This document shows, piece after piece, positions 12,268 through 23,672 of a stretch of DNA of 64,000 bases (its first letter is position 1; each line of letters starts with the position of its first letter). The translations under genes were made by a program, and so were the position numbers. Below the pieces are notes generated by a model. It was not told the DNA's origin. It made no database searches and was given only the letters and a program-made list of their open reading frames with translations. The stretch is from Rhodoferax sp. GTDB taxonomy: Bacteria > Pseudomonadota > Gammaproteobacteria > Burkholderiales > Burkholderiaceae_C. Location: assembly GCF_028689295.1 (NCBI RefSeq), contig NZ_JAQTWL010000004.1, positions 124,001-188,000 of the forward strand, in the 5' to 3' direction.

Positions 12268-13269
12268 ATGAATGCGCCGCGTGCACGGGTTGCCAGGCGC
12301 CCCGTGCATGGGGTGCTGTTGCTTGACAAGCCCTTGGGCTGGTCCAGCAATGATGCGCTGCAAAAGGTGAAATCGCTGTTGCGCGCCGAAAAAGCGGGCC
12401 ACACCGGCACGCTCGATCCGCTGGCCACGGGGGTGTTGCCGCTGTGTTTCGGAGCAGCGACCAAGTTCAGTCAGTTGCAGTTGGATGCTGACAAAACTTA
12501 TGAGGCGGTGCTGAGCCTTGGCGTCAAGACCAGCACCGGTGATGCCGAAGGTGATGTGATCGAAACCCGGCCGGTAACGGTCAGCGAAGAAGATGTGAGG
12601 CGGGTGCAGGCACTGTTTACCGGGCCGATCAGCCAGGTGCCGCCGATGCACAGCGCCTTGAAGAAATACGGCAAGGCGCTGTACGAATATGCGCGCGCCG
12701 GGATAGAAGTGGAACGGGCCTCGCGGGAGGTCAGGATTCATGAATTGCAACTGACGCTGGAGTCAGTGGAAACAGTGCAGGCAAGCATCAAGCTGGTGGC
12801 CAAGTGCAGCAAGGGAACGTACATCCGCACGCTGGGCGAAGACATCGGCGAGGCCCTGGGTTGCGGCGCGCATTTGAGTGCGCTGCGCCGTATCGCCACG
12901 GGTGGCTACGGCGTGGAGCAGTGTGTCACGCTGGAGGCGCTGCAAGCCATGAGTGAAGACCAGCGCCTGGCCTGCCTGTTGCCGGTGAATTCTCTGCTGG
13001 GTGAGCACACAGTGGTCACACTGGACACGGAAAATGCAGGGCGTTTTCTTTCAGGCCTGCGTCGCCGTGGCGACTGGCCAGATGTGGCGCAGGTGGCGGT
13101 GTATGCCAGCGAGGATGCCAGCTTGCTGGGTACCGCGCACGTCAAGTCGGGTGAATTGATTCCTGGTCGGCTCTTGAGCCCGCCCGAAATTGCGCAAATG
13201 AAAAGTTTGAATACGAGTGTGAAAGATGCTGGGACAGATGTGAGCGCAGGGTGCGCTGTCCTGAATTAA
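12268..13269 (+). CDS. truB: tRNA pseudouridine(55) synthase TruB
   Basis: Converts U55 in the T loop of tRNAs to pseudouridine. The 333-residue protein has the catalytic motif GHTGTLDPLATG with the active aspartate, the KxxY-type segment KYGKALYEYAR, and CSKGTYIRTL. The start at 12268 follows AAGGAAG and lies just after the rbfA stop; an in-frame ATG at 12226 would overlap rbfA and lacks a binding site. The C-terminal PUA-like region is present though the last 20 residues are low-complexity. Confidence 0.95.
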   Translation: MNAPRARVARRPVHGVLLLDKPLGWSSNDALQKVKSLLRAEKAGHTGTLDPLATGVLPLCFGAATKFSQLQLDADKTYEAVLSLGVKTSTGDAEGDVIETRPVTVSEEDVRRVQALFTGPISQVPPMHSALKKYGKALYEYARAGIEVERASREVRIHELQLTLESVETVQASIKLVAKCSKGTYIRTLGEDIGEALGCGAHLSALRRIATGGYGVEQCVTLEALQAMSEDQRLACLLPVNSLLGEHTVVTLDTENAGRFLSGLRRRGDWPDVAQVAVYASEDASLLGTAHVKSGELIPGRLLSPPEIAQMKSLNTSVKDAGTDVSAGCAVLN

Positions 13270-13287
13270 TTTAAGAGAAAGTGAACC

Positions 13288-15117
<1,830 letters not shown>

Positions 15118-16002
15118 TTGAAGCTCTCGCATAACCGCGCCGTCTGGCTGATGGTGGCGGTGACCCTGATGTGGTCCACCGCCGGCGTGGTCACGCGCCA
15201 TCTGGAGCACGCGCAGAAGTTCGAGGTGACTTTCTGGCGCAGCTTTTTCACCATGCTGTGCCTGCTGGTGATGCTGCCGCTGTTCAAGGGGCGCGCCGTT
15301 TTTGGCCGCATGCGCCATGCTGGCTCAGCCTTGTGGCTGTCCGGCTTGTGCTGGTGCGGCATGATGACATTTTTCATGGTGGCCATCATGCTCACCACGG
15401 TGGCCAATGTGCTGGTCACCATGGCATTGAGCCCGTTGCTGACTGCCCTCGCGTCGCGCTTTTTTCTCGGCCACCGCATTGCGCTGCGCACCTGGCTGGC
15501 GATCGTGGTGGCGGGTGGTGGCATTGCCTATATGTATGCCAGTCAGTTGGGCCAGGGCATCAGCCTGGCCGGCACCCTGGTGTCGCTCTGTGTGCCGATG
15601 GCAGGCGCTGCCAACTGGACCATCACCCAGCACGCCCATGCGCAAGGCAAGAACATCGATCTGATTCCTGCCGTGCTGGTAGGCGCGGCGCTGTCGGCTC
15701 TGGTCACGCTGCCGCTGGCCTGGCCCTTTCAAGCGTCGGTCCACGATTTGTCGCTGCTGTTTGGTCTGGGGTTGGGCCAGTTGGCGATTCCCTGCGTGCT
15801 GGTGGTGGTGTGCGCGCGGGTCTTGAAGGCACCCGAAGTGGCGCTGCTGGGCTTGCTCGAAATCATCTTTGGCATCCTGCTGGTTTGGCTGGGGGCCGGT
15901 GAGGTTCCAACGCACGAGGTGCTGACAGGCGGCACGCTGGTGATTGGTGCCCTGGTGGTCAATGAAGCATTGGCTTGGCGGGGCAGGGCGGTGATGCCAT
16001 GA
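15118..16002 (+). CDS. DMT superfamily (EamA) transporter
   Basis: Inner-membrane permease of 294 residues with about ten transmembrane helices arranged as two EamA repeats, probably a metabolite exporter. The start is a TTG that touches the typA stop. It is preferred over the internal ATG because the first helix (from AVWLMVAV) needs the residues before it. The last codons overlap the next gene by ATGA, so both are likely translated together. Substrate unknown. Confidence 0.82.
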   Translation: MKLSHNRAVWLMVAVTLMWSTAGVVTRHLEHAQKFEVTFWRSFFTMLCLLVMLPLFKGRAVFGRMRHAGSALWLSGLCWCGMMTFFMVAIMLTTVANVLVTMALSPLLTALASRFFLGHRIALRTWLAIVVAGGGIAYMYASQLGQGISLAGTLVSLCVPMAGAANWTITQHAHAQGKNIDLIPAVLVGAALSALVTLPLAWPFQASVHDLSLLFGLGLGQLAIPCVLVVVCARVLKAPEVALLGLLEIIFGILLVWLGAGEVPTHEVLTGGTLVIGALVVNEALAWRGRAVMP

Positions 16003-17102
16003 GTGACGTGCTGTGCGAGGTGCGTGGCCGGCTGGGGTGCATCACCCTGAACCGGCCCCGGACGCTCAATGCGCTCACGCTGCCCATGATCCGGGACTTG
16101 ACGCTGTGCCTGCTGGCCTGGCGCGAGGATGAGCAGGTCAACGCAGTCGCGCTACGTGGCAGCAACAAGAGCGGGCCGTTCGGTGCCTTTTGCGCCGGTG
16201 GCGACATCCGCTTTTTTTACCAGGCCCTGATGTCCGGCGACCCGGCACCCGAAGACTTTTTTACCGAGGAATACACCCTCAACCACCTGATTCACAGTTA
16301 CCCCAAACCCCTTGTCGCCTTTATGGACGGCGTGGTGATGGGCGGCGGCATGGGCATTAGCCAGGGGGCATCGCTGCGACTGGTGACAGCGCACAGCAAA
16401 CTGGCCATGCCCGAGACTGCCATCGGGCTGTTTCCTGATGTGGGTGGCGGCTATTTTTTGAGCCGTTGTCCTGGTTTCGCGGGTGAGTGGCTGGCCCTGA
16501 CCGGAACCAGTTTGGGCGCGGCAGACGCGATCGGGCTTGGGCTGGCGGACCATTGTCTGGATGCCCGACGCCTGCCGCAAGCCTGGGACGCGCTGGTCCG
16601 CATCGATTTGATGGATGCGGATCAGACGGCGGCCTGGCTGGCTGAGTTTTCATGCCTTGAGACGGCTGCCATGACCTGCGACAAGCGCCGGATCGACGCT
16701 TCTTTCTCGCTGGGTTCGGTGAGCGCAATAGTGCATGCGCTAGAAGCCGATGCCTCCGACTGGGCCCGGCACACCGCCACCCAGTTGCGCCAGCGCTCGC
16801 CGCTGATGATGCATGTGGCGCTGGAACACATTCGCCGGGCGCGCTCTCTCACGCTCGCGCAGGACTTGCGCATGGAGCGCGACATGATGCGCCATTGTTT
16901 TTTCCCACGACATCTGGGGCGCGGCACTCGCCAGACCGAGGTCTCGGAAGGCATTCGCGCGCTGGTCATCGACAAGGACAATGCGCCCAAGTGGAAGCCC
17001 GCGCGCATCGAAGACGTGACCGCCGACATGGTGGCTCCCTTTTTTGACAGCCCATGGCCGGCGCACAGCCACCCGCTGCGGGCGCTGACCCCAACGGATT
17101 AA
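15999..17102 (+). CDS. enoyl-CoA hydratase/isomerase family, 3-hydroxyisobutyryl-CoA hydrolase-like
   Basis: Crotonase-fold protein of 367 residues. The length and the motifs FCAGGDIRFFYQ and PETAIGLFPDVGGGY match the HIBCH-like branch, which cleaves 3-hydroxyisobutyryl-CoA in valine breakdown, rather than the shorter hydratases. The oxyanion-hole segment GVVMGGGMG is present. Its start overlaps the DMT gene by four bases (ATGA). The end overlaps the convergent anti-sigma gene by four bases. Confidence 0.82.
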   Translation: MSDVLCEVRGRLGCITLNRPRTLNALTLPMIRDLTLCLLAWREDEQVNAVALRGSNKSGPFGAFCAGGDIRFFYQALMSGDPAPEDFFTEEYTLNHLIHSYPKPLVAFMDGVVMGGGMGISQGASLRLVTAHSKLAMPETAIGLFPDVGGGYFLSRCPGFAGEWLALTGTSLGAADAIGLGLADHCLDARRLPQAWDALVRIDLMDADQTAAWLAEFSCLETAAMTCDKRRIDASFSLGSVSAIVHALEADASDWARHTATQLRQRSPLMMHVALEHIRRARSLTLAQDLRMERDMMRHCFFPRHLGRGTRQTEVSEGIRALVIDKDNAPKWKPARIEDVTADMVAPFFDSPWPAHSHPLRALTPTD

Positions 17103-17926
17103 AGCTGGTGGTAAACCGCCTGCGCCAGCGCCATCAGTGACGCGTGTGGCAACTGGCCAGCCAGTGCATAACCGAAGCCCTGGTCCACCCAATAGAAGCT
17201 GGGTATTCCTGCCTGGGGCTCGAACCGGAATCCGGTTTCCTGGCTTGCCGCGCCCACGGCTGACTTGTCCATGGCGCCCAGATAAAGCGTCACGCGCTGC
17301 CCCGCCGCGTTTTCAAACATGAACTGCGCGCGCGCGCCAGCTTCGCCGGGCAACAGCCGCCCCCCCACCAAATCAAAGCCCTGTGCTGTCAAATCTGGCA
17401 CCTTGAGCGGTTTGCCAAGACGCTTGGACAGCCACTGCACCAAATGTGCTTGCTCCAGCGCGGTGACTTCTACCGGGTGGCGAACCTCTGGCGCATAAAC
17501 AGTGTGGGCCAGTACCGCCTGATGCACAAATTCACGCTCAGGTTTTGCGCTCGCCATGCTGGGTAGCGTGGTTTCAGGCCCCCCCATTTCCTGCCAGTTG
17601 GCGTTGGCCAACCAACCGGCACCAAATGCCAAGAGCACACTGGCAGCCATGCCGCCATAACGCCACCAGTGGCTTCCCGTTGTACGGAAGGCGTCGCCAG
17701 CCTGTGCAGCCTGAAGCAGAGTGTGCGGTACCGCCTCAGCCAGAACCTGGGCATGCAGGCGCTGCAAGGTGTCACGCTGGTGCTGCCACTGCGTCAGCCT
17801 GGCTTGGGCGTCAGGTTCATCTGCCAGCCTCGTCCGCAGCGCGGCCAGAGCGTCGGGCGATCCCTGTCCATCTACCAAGGCGTGGAGTTCATCGTCAGAC
17901 AAGGGGCGGTCAGGCGTGCGATTCAT
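17099..17926 (-). CDS. membrane-bound anti-sigma factor
   Basis: A 275-residue protein with a cytosolic N-terminal part (1-88, with SDDELHALVDGQ), one transmembrane helix at about 91-108, and a periplasmic C-terminal domain. This layout and its place 12 bases after an ECF sigma gene make it the cognate anti-sigma factor. No zinc-binding HxxxCxxC is visible, so it is not of the ZAS type. The signal it senses is unknown. Confidence 0.8.
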   Translation of the reverse strand: MNRTPDRPLSDDELHALVDGQGSPDALAALRTRLADEPDAQARLTQWQHQRDTLQRLHAQVLAEAVPHTLLQAAQAGDAFRTTGSHWWRYGGMAASVLLAFGAGWLANANWQEMGGPETTLPSMASAKPEREFVHQAVLAHTVYAPEVRHPVEVTALEQAHLVQWLSKRLGKPLKVPDLTAQGFDLVGGRLLPGEAGARAQFMFENAAGQRVTLYLGAMDKSAVGAASQETGFRFEPQAGIPSFYWVDQGFGYALAGQLPHASLMALAQAVYHQL

Positions 17927-17938
17927 GGTGGGGTGTGC

Positions 17939-18487
17939 TTATTTCAAACGGTGAAGCGTCATCGGGCGGATGGTCGGCGCGTGACCAGCGGCCCCTTCTG
18001 CGGGCAAACGCGCGGGTTCATCCAGCATGGCCTGCAAACGGGCTCTGGCACGCGACAGGCGCGACATCACGGTTCCCAGCGGAACGCCGGTGACCTTGGC
18101 AACCTCGGCATAAGTCATGTCCTCCATGCACACCAGCAGCAAGATTTCGCGCTGCTCCGGTGGCAGGCGCAGCAGACAACGTTGCAGGTCGAGCGCCAGA
18201 TCGGGATGCGACGCGGGCGCCGGCAGTTCATCGGCCAGATCGTCGATGTCAAGCAGCGCCGTTTGCCGGCCGCCGGGTGACTGGCGCAACTGGTTGACAA
18301 ACAGGTTGTGCATCACACTGAACAGCCAGGCGCGCAAGTTGGTACCCACCAGCCACAAGCGCCATTTGTTGCAGGCACGCTCCAGCGTGTCCTGCACCAG
18401 GTCATCAGCCGCCCAGGTATCCCCCGTGAGCGCCCGCGCATACCGGCGCAGGGCGGGAATCTGGGCAACGATGAGTTCTCGGCTCAT
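17939..18487 (-). CDS. ECF-type RNA polymerase sigma factor
   Basis: Extracytoplasmic-function sigma factor, 182 residues. Region 2 contains ADDLVQDTLERA and LRAWLFSVMHN; region 4 contains LPPEQREILLLV and YAEVAKVTGVPLGTVMSRLSR, the -35-recognising helix-turn-helix. The start codon directly follows the stop of the lipoprotein gene. The order lipoprotein, sigma, anti-sigma suggests the lipoprotein promoter drives all three, probably with self-regulation. Confidence 0.92.
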   Translation of the reverse strand: MSRELIVAQIPALRRYARALTGDTWAADDLVQDTLERACNKWRLWLVGTNLRAWLFSVMHNLFVNQLRQSPGGRQTALLDIDDLADELPAPASHPDLALDLQRCLLRLPPEQREILLLVCMEDMTYAEVAKVTGVPLGTVMSRLSRARARLQAMLDEPARLPAEGAAGHAPTIRPMTLHRLK

Positions 18488-18871
18488 TCAGGGTTTGGCG
18501 ACTTGCCAGACCTTGTTGAAGCCATCGCCGGTCTTGTCGCCGGGCTTGCTGTCCTTGGACCAGTAATAGACCGGCTTGCCCTTGACCGCCCATTGTTTGC
18601 TGCCGTCGTCGCGTGTGATGATGCTGAAGTCGCCACTGGCCATCTCGCCCGTGGCGGCGGCAAGTGGTGGCCAATTGGCGGCGCAGGGGCCGTTGCAGAC
18701 GGACTTGCCGCTGCCAGCCGCGTCCTTGTCAAAGGTGTAGAGCGTCATGCCGTTGGGGCCGACCAGCACGCCATTGGCAACCGTGACGGGCGCCGCAGCC
18801 ACCGAGGCGCAGGCCGTCAACAAGACCACGGCGACAGAGGTCAAGGAAAACGCGGATGAATTGAATCTCAT
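18488..18871 (-). CDS. COG4315-type small secreted lipoprotein
   Basis: A 127-residue predicted lipoprotein: signal peptide with lipobox LLTAC, then two short repeats of the type GMTLYTFDKD and GKPVYYWSKD, with a conserved CNGPCAANWPP between them. Proteins of this family commonly sit beside ECF sigma genes; their function is not known. I chose ATG at 18871 because it begins the signal peptide and has GGAG upstream, instead of the longer frame from 18958. Confidence 0.8.
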   Translation of the reverse strand: MRFNSSAFSLTSVAVVLLTACASVAAAPVTVANGVLVGPNGMTLYTFDKDAAGSGKSVCNGPCAANWPPLAAATGEMASGDFSIITRDDGSKQWAVKGKPVYYWSKDSKPGDKTGDGFNKVWQVAKP

Positions 18872-18915
18872 GGTGAACTCCAAAGTTGGGGATAAGCAAA
18901 CAAGTGTCTGCATGC

Positions 18916-18946
18916 CCATGAACACTTCGCTCAGCGGTTTTATTCC
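18916..18946 (-). promoter_or_regulatory. possible ECF-sigma promoter of the lipoprotein-sigma-anti-sigma operon
   Basis: On the minus strand GGAATAAA (18939-18946) resembles the GGAAT-type -35 element of ECF promoters and lies about 18 bases before a TTCATG element near 18916-18921. It is placed 45-75 bases upstream of the lipoprotein start. Support is motif similarity only. Confidence 0.3.
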
Positions 18947-19150
18947 ATCGGCGTCCAAATAAATAATCGCATCGGGATTTTCATGGCGTGACTACAATCC
19001 GCGCGAACCCCGCATTCTCTATGAACACCGTCCAAAAATCCGTTTTAATTGACTGCCACCCGGTTGCGATGTGCTGGCGGGCCGCGTCTTGGTGAACCGG
19101 GCGGTGGTGACTGTTGAAAAGATGGTCTGGCAGAGCCGGGTGGTGGCGCT

Positions 19151-20716
19151 GTGAGCCTGTTCAAATCGGCCTCGGTGGTCTCGGGCCTGACGCTGCTGTC
19201 ACGCATCACCGGGCTGGTGCGCGAGCTGCTGATTGCTTCCACCTTTGGCGCATCCAGCATGACCGACGCCTTCAACGTGGCGTTTCGCATTCCCAATCTG
19301 TTTCGGCGCTTCTTTGGTGAAGGGGCTTTCAGCCAGGCCTTTGTGCCGGTGCTGGCCGCCTCCAAGGAACAACAGGGTGACGCCGCCACCCGGCTGCTGA
19401 TCGACCGGGTGGCCACGGTGCTGGCCTGGGCCTTGCTGGGCTTGAGCGTGCTCGGTGTGCTGGGTGCGGCCGGGCTGGTGTGGGCCATGGCCAGCGGCAT
19501 GCAGCAGGACCCGCGCGGTTTTGAGGCGGCGGTGGTGTTGACACGCTGGATGTTTCCCTACATCGCTTTCATGTCGCTGGTGGCGCTGGGCGCAGGGGTG
19601 CTCAACACCTACAAACGTTTTGCGGTGCCGGCCGCCACCCCCGTGCTGCTCAATATCTGCATGATTTTTGCCGCCTGGTTGGGCGCGCCCTGGTTCAAAA
19701 CGCTCGGGCTGGAACCCATTTATGCACTTGCGGGCGGCGTGCTGCTGGGCGGTGTGCTGCAGTTGGCGGTGCAATGGCTGGCCTTGAAGCGCATGGGGCT
19801 CAGCCCCCGCCTGAACTGGCGCTGGTCGGCCATCAGGCAGGCCAGGGCCGATGGTGGCACGCAAAATATTCTCCGCCTGATGGGGCCGGCCTTGCTGGGC
19901 GTCAGCGTGGCACACCTGTCGATGCTGATCAACACCCAGATCGCCTCGCACCTGGCACCGGGCAGCGTCAGCTGGATCACCTACGCCGACCGCCTGATGG
20001 AATTCCCCACGGCCATGCTGGGCGTGGCCATGGGCGTGGTGCTGATGCCGCAGCTGGCCGGTGCCCGCGCCGGCGGCGACTCGGTGCGCTACTCGGCCAT
20101 GCTCGACTGGGGTCTGCGCCTGGTGGTGGTGCTGGCCGTGCCCTGCGCCCTGGCGTTGCTGGTATTCCCGCTGCCGCTGGTGGCGGTGCTCTACCACTAT
20201 GGCGCCATGACCGACTTCGACGTGAGCCAGGTCACCCACGCGCTGATGGGCTGGGGCGTGGGCCTGATCGGCATTGTCGCCATCAAGGTGCTGGCGCCCG
20301 GCTATTACGCCAGCCAGGACACCAAAACCCCGGTCAAGGTGGCGGTGGTGGTGCTGGTGCTGACCCAGTTGCTCAACCTCGTGCTGGTGCCTGTTTTTGC
20401 CCATGCCGCGCTCACGCTGTCGATCGGCATTGGCGCCATGGTCAACGCGCTGTGGCTGCTGCTGGGCTTGATGAAGCGTGGCAGCTACAAGCCCGAGCCG
20501 GGCTGGGGCCTGTTTGTGCTGCAGGTGCTGGCGGCCTGCGTCTTGCTGGGCTTGTTTTTGGTCTGGGCCAACAGCCACTTTGCCTGGACCGCGCTGCGCG
20601 CCGAGAGTTTCAAGCGGATCGGGTTGCTGGCGCTGATTCTTGCTGGCTCAGGCGTTATTTACTTTGTCGCCTTGTGGGCAGCCGGCATGAAACTGCGCCA
20701 GCTGTTAAGACGATAG
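19151..20716 (+). CDS. murJ: lipid II flippase MurJ (MviN family)
   Basis: Integral membrane protein of 521 residues with about 14 helices that flips lipid II for peptidoglycan synthesis. Family features: N-terminal SGLTLLSRITGLVREL, FRIPNLFRRFFGEGAFSQAF, and the later SWITYADRLMEFPTAM. It starts with GTG. The 279 bases before it, back to the divergent lipoprotein, contain no gene I can support. The SirB1-like gene follows after 12 bases. Confidence 0.95.
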   Translation: MSLFKSASVVSGLTLLSRITGLVRELLIASTFGASSMTDAFNVAFRIPNLFRRFFGEGAFSQAFVPVLAASKEQQGDAATRLLIDRVATVLAWALLGLSVLGVLGAAGLVWAMASGMQQDPRGFEAAVVLTRWMFPYIAFMSLVALGAGVLNTYKRFAVPAATPVLLNICMIFAAWLGAPWFKTLGLEPIYALAGGVLLGGVLQLAVQWLALKRMGLSPRLNWRWSAIRQARADGGTQNILRLMGPALLGVSVAHLSMLINTQIASHLAPGSVSWITYADRLMEFPTAMLGVAMGVVLMPQLAGARAGGDSVRYSAMLDWGLRLVVVLAVPCALALLVFPLPLVAVLYHYGAMTDFDVSQVTHALMGWGVGLIGIVAIKVLAPGYYASQDTKTPVKVAVVVLVLTQLLNLVLVPVFAHAALTLSIGIGAMVNALWLLLGLMKRGSYKPEPGWGLFVLQVLAACVLLGLFLVWANSHFAWTALRAESFKRIGLLALILAGSGVIYFVALWAAGMKLRQLLRR

Positions 20717-20728
20717 ACAATAGGCCCC

Positions 20729-21580
20729 ATGAACCTGTCCCTGAACGTCCCCACCCCGCTGGAGTACTTTGCGTCTCTGGTGCACAGCGACGCTGATTTT
20801 CCGCTGCTGGAAGCCGCCATCAGCCTGGCACAGGACGAGTACCCCGATCTCAGCGTGCAGCAGGTGCTGGGCGATGTGGACCAGTTGCTGGCGCGCCTGA
20901 AGCGGCGCATTCCTGCCGACGCCGGGTCGCTGCAAAGGCTGCGCGTGCTGAACCAGTTTGTCTATCGCGACCTGAACTTTGCCGGCAATTTCAACAACTT
21001 CATCGACCCCGACAACAGCTACGTGCATGTGGTGCTGCGCACGCGTCTGGCCATTCCCATTTCACTGGCTGTGATCTGGCTTGAGCTGGCCCAGGGCATT
21101 GGCTTGAAGGTGCGCGGCATCAGTTTTCCGGGGCACTTCATGGTCAAGGTCAATCTGACCGAAGGCCAGGTTGTCATCGACCCCTTGACTGGCAAATCGC
21201 TCAGCCGCGAAGAGCTTTCCGAGCGGCTCGCGCCGTTTCAGGAGTTGAATGGTTTTGACGAAGAGCAGGAACTGCCGCTGGGTCTGTACCTGCAGGCGGC
21301 GCCCCCGCGCGACATCATTGCCCGCATGTTGTTCAACCTCAAGGACGTCCATGCCGCGCAGGAAGACTGGGGGCGACTGATTGCCGTGCTCGACCGGCTC
21401 ATCGTGCTGCTGCCACAGTCTTGGCCCGAGTACCGTGACCGCGGTCTGGCGCATGCCGAAGCCGGGCACCGCGGGCATGCCCTGGAAGACCTGGAGACCT
21501 ATCTGGCCAACGAGCAGCAGGCCGCCGACCGCAGCGCCATTGTCAACCGGGTGGCCGAGTTGCGGCGCACCACACATTAA
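20729..21580 (+). CDS. SirB1 family protein (transglutaminase-like plus TPR)
   Basis: Conserved cytosolic protein of 283 residues. Residues about 35-150 form the transglutaminase-like SirB1 domain, with VVLRTRLAIPISLAVIW and the histidine in GHFMVKV; the expected catalytic cysteine is not evident. Residues about 195-280 look like TPR helices. It is probably co-transcribed with murJ. Biological role of the family is unsettled. Confidence 0.8.
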   Translation: MNLSLNVPTPLEYFASLVHSDADFPLLEAAISLAQDEYPDLSVQQVLGDVDQLLARLKRRIPADAGSLQRLRVLNQFVYRDLNFAGNFNNFIDPDNSYVHVVLRTRLAIPISLAVIWLELAQGIGLKVRGISFPGHFMVKVNLTEGQVVIDPLTGKSLSREELSERLAPFQELNGFDEEQELPLGLYLQAAPPRDIIARMLFNLKDVHAAQEDWGRLIAVLDRLIVLLPQSWPEYRDRGLAHAEAGHRGHALEDLETYLANEQQAADRSAIVNRVAELRRTTH

Positions 21581-21630
21581 GAATTGCAGGTTTTGACCTG
21601 TTCCCAAGCCCCAATTCAAGGAGTGTTCCC

Positions 21631-22179
21631 ATGCCTGCCCAAGCCCTGATGCCGCGCGACCCCGTGCCCGCCCTGAACGTTGCCCTGACCACGGGCGGGC
21701 GCTTTGTGCTCGGCGCCAACCCTGGTGAACATTTTGATCTGGTGGTTTTCTACCGTGGCCTGCATTGCCCTATTTGTGCCAAGTACCTGATCGAACTGGA
21801 GCGCCTGGCTCCCGAGTTTGCCGAGCGCGGTGTGCAGTTGCTGGCGGTTAGCAGCGACGACGCGGAACGCGCCGGGCAAATGGCCGACAAGGTCAGTGCC
21901 AAAAGCCTCCCATTTGGCTATGGCCTGAGCCTGAAAAGTGCGCGCCAATGGGGGCTGTACATCAGTGCCGGACGCGGTAAAACGTCCATCGGCATCGAGG
22001 AACCCGCGTTATTCAGCGAGCCGGGTGTTTTTATCGTGCGACCGGACGGCACGCTCTACTACGGCGCGGCGCAAACCATGCCGTTTGCCAGGCCACAGTT
22101 TCAGGATTTGCTGGGTGCCATCGACTTTGCCATTGCCAAGAGCTACCCGGCACGCGGCGAATACACCGGCGAGGTGTAA
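21631..22179 (+). CDS. peroxiredoxin-like AhpC/TSA-family protein
   Basis: Thioredoxin-fold protein of 182 residues. The active site reads RGLHCPICAKYL, a CxxC arrangement instead of the PxxxTxxC of typical peroxiredoxins, so a thiol-disulfide reductase or atypical peroxidase role is possible. AAGGAG precedes the ATG by about eight bases. No signal peptide. It stands between the SirB1 gene and the amidase gene in the same direction. Confidence 0.8.
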   Translation: MPAQALMPRDPVPALNVALTTGGRFVLGANPGEHFDLVVFYRGLHCPICAKYLIELERLAPEFAERGVQLLAVSSDDAERAGQMADKVSAKSLPFGYGLSLKSARQWGLYISAGRGKTSIGIEEPALFSEPGVFIVRPDGTLYYGAAQTMPFARPQFQDLLGAIDFAIAKSYPARGEYTGEV

Positions 22180-22209
22180 ATATTGATGTCGGCCAGTGCT
22201 TGAGCGGGC

Positions 22210-23655
22210 ATGAACGCTGAATGGGCCTTCAAAAGCGCGCTTGAATTGTCGCGCGCCATCGCCAGCCGCCAGCTGTCACCGGTGGCTTTGATGCACGCCA
22301 CGCTGGCCCAGGCCGAACGCCTCGATCCCGGGTTGAACTGTTTCGCCACCTATGCGCCGGAGCAGGCGCTGGCGGCGGCGAAGCGGGCCGAACAAGCCGT
22401 CATGTCTGGCCAGCCCATCGGCCCCCTGCATGGCCTGCCGATCTCGGTCAAGGATCTGATTGCGGTCAAAGACCTGCCATTCAGCTCTGGCTCGCGCGCG
22501 ATGGCCGGCAACGTGGCCAGCGTGAATGCGCCATCGGTCGAGCGCATCCTGGCGGCCGGCGCCTGCATCATCGGTAAAACCACCACCAGCGAATTTGGCT
22601 GCAAAGCCGTGGGCGATTCACCGCTGACAGGTATCACCCGCAACCCGTGGGACACCCGCAAGACGCCGGGTGGCTCCAGCGCCGGCGCGGCAGCCAGCGT
22701 GGCAGCGGGCATCACCCCTTTGGCCCTCGGCACCGATGGAGGCGGTTCGATCCGGATCCCGGCCTCGTTGTGTGGCCTGTTTGGCATCAAGGCCCAATTT
22801 GGCCGCGTGCCGGTGTACCCGGTTGCCGCCACACCCACGCTGGCGCATGTCGGGCCGTTGACGCGCACCGTGCGCGACGCGGCCCTGTTGCTGTCGGTCA
22901 TCAGCGGGCATGACCTGCGCGACCCGTTCTCGGTTGCCGGGCCGGTGCCCGACTACCTTGGCGCCTGCGACTTGCCGGTCAAGGGCATGCGCATCGCCTG
23001 GAGCCGCACACTTGGTTATGCCAGGCCGGACCCCGAGGTCGTGGCCATCGCCGAGCGGGCCGCCCGCGTGTTCACGGACCTGGGTTGCGAGGTGGTCGAA
23101 ATTGACAAAGTTCTGGATGAAGACCCGGTGGCGATGTGGACTTCGGAGTTTTATGCCGGTGTCGGGGTGCGGCTCAAAAGGCAGTTGGCCGAACAGCGCG
23201 AACTGCTGGACCCGGCCGTGGCCGACATGCTCAAAGACGCTTTGGCGCAAAGCTCGGAGGCGTATTACACGCAGGTGTTTCGGCGCTATGAGCTGCGCGA
23301 CAAGATGCGGCTATTTTTTGAGCGCTTTGACCTGCTGCTCACGCCCACTTTACCCTGTGCGGCGTTTGATGTCGGTCTGAACACGCCGCCCGGGTTGCCT
23401 GATCGGAACATTGTGGACTGGGTTTTCTACACCTACCCTTTCAACCTGACCGGCCAGCCCGCGGCGTCGATCCCTGCCGGTTTGACCCGGACGGGCTTGC
23501 CGGTGGGTTTGCAGATAGTGGCCAGAAGCCACCACGAAACCGATATTTTTCGCGCCGCTGCTGCTTTAGAAGCCAGCCAGCCTTGGCGCTACCTCAGTGA
23601 AGCAACTGGTCATTTTTTGGGCACCGGCTGCCAAGCCATATCTGGAGCGGCTTAG
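22210..23655 (+). CDS. amidase signature family protein
   Basis: Hydrolase of 481 residues with the Ser-cisSer-Lys triad of the amidase signature family: lysine in SVKDLIAV, the first serine in GGSSAGAAAS, and the nucleophile in TDGGGSIRIPAS. It could be a general aliphatic amidase. GatA is unlikely because no gatC or gatB is nearby. Substrate not deducible. Confidence 0.87.
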   Translation: MNAEWAFKSALELSRAIASRQLSPVALMHATLAQAERLDPGLNCFATYAPEQALAAAKRAEQAVMSGQPIGPLHGLPISVKDLIAVKDLPFSSGSRAMAGNVASVNAPSVERILAAGACIIGKTTTSEFGCKAVGDSPLTGITRNPWDTRKTPGGSSAGAAASVAAGITPLALGTDGGGSIRIPASLCGLFGIKAQFGRVPVYPVAATPTLAHVGPLTRTVRDAALLLSVISGHDLRDPFSVAGPVPDYLGACDLPVKGMRIAWSRTLGYARPDPEVVAIAERAARVFTDLGCEVVEIDKVLDEDPVAMWTSEFYAGVGVRLKRQLAEQRELLDPAVADMLKDALAQSSEAYYTQVFRRYELRDKMRLFFERFDLLLTPTLPCAAFDVGLNTPPGLPDRNIVDWVFYTYPFNLTGQPAASIPAGLTRTGLPVGLQIVARSHHETDIFRAAAALEASQPWRYLSEATGHFLGTGCQAISGAA

Positions 23656-23672
23656 CACTCTTGTGCAAGCAG

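Noticed and set aside
18961-19150. small gene upstream of murJ (24 codons from ATG 19021)
   Set aside because: There is no ribosome site or conservation that I can recognise; left as intergenic.
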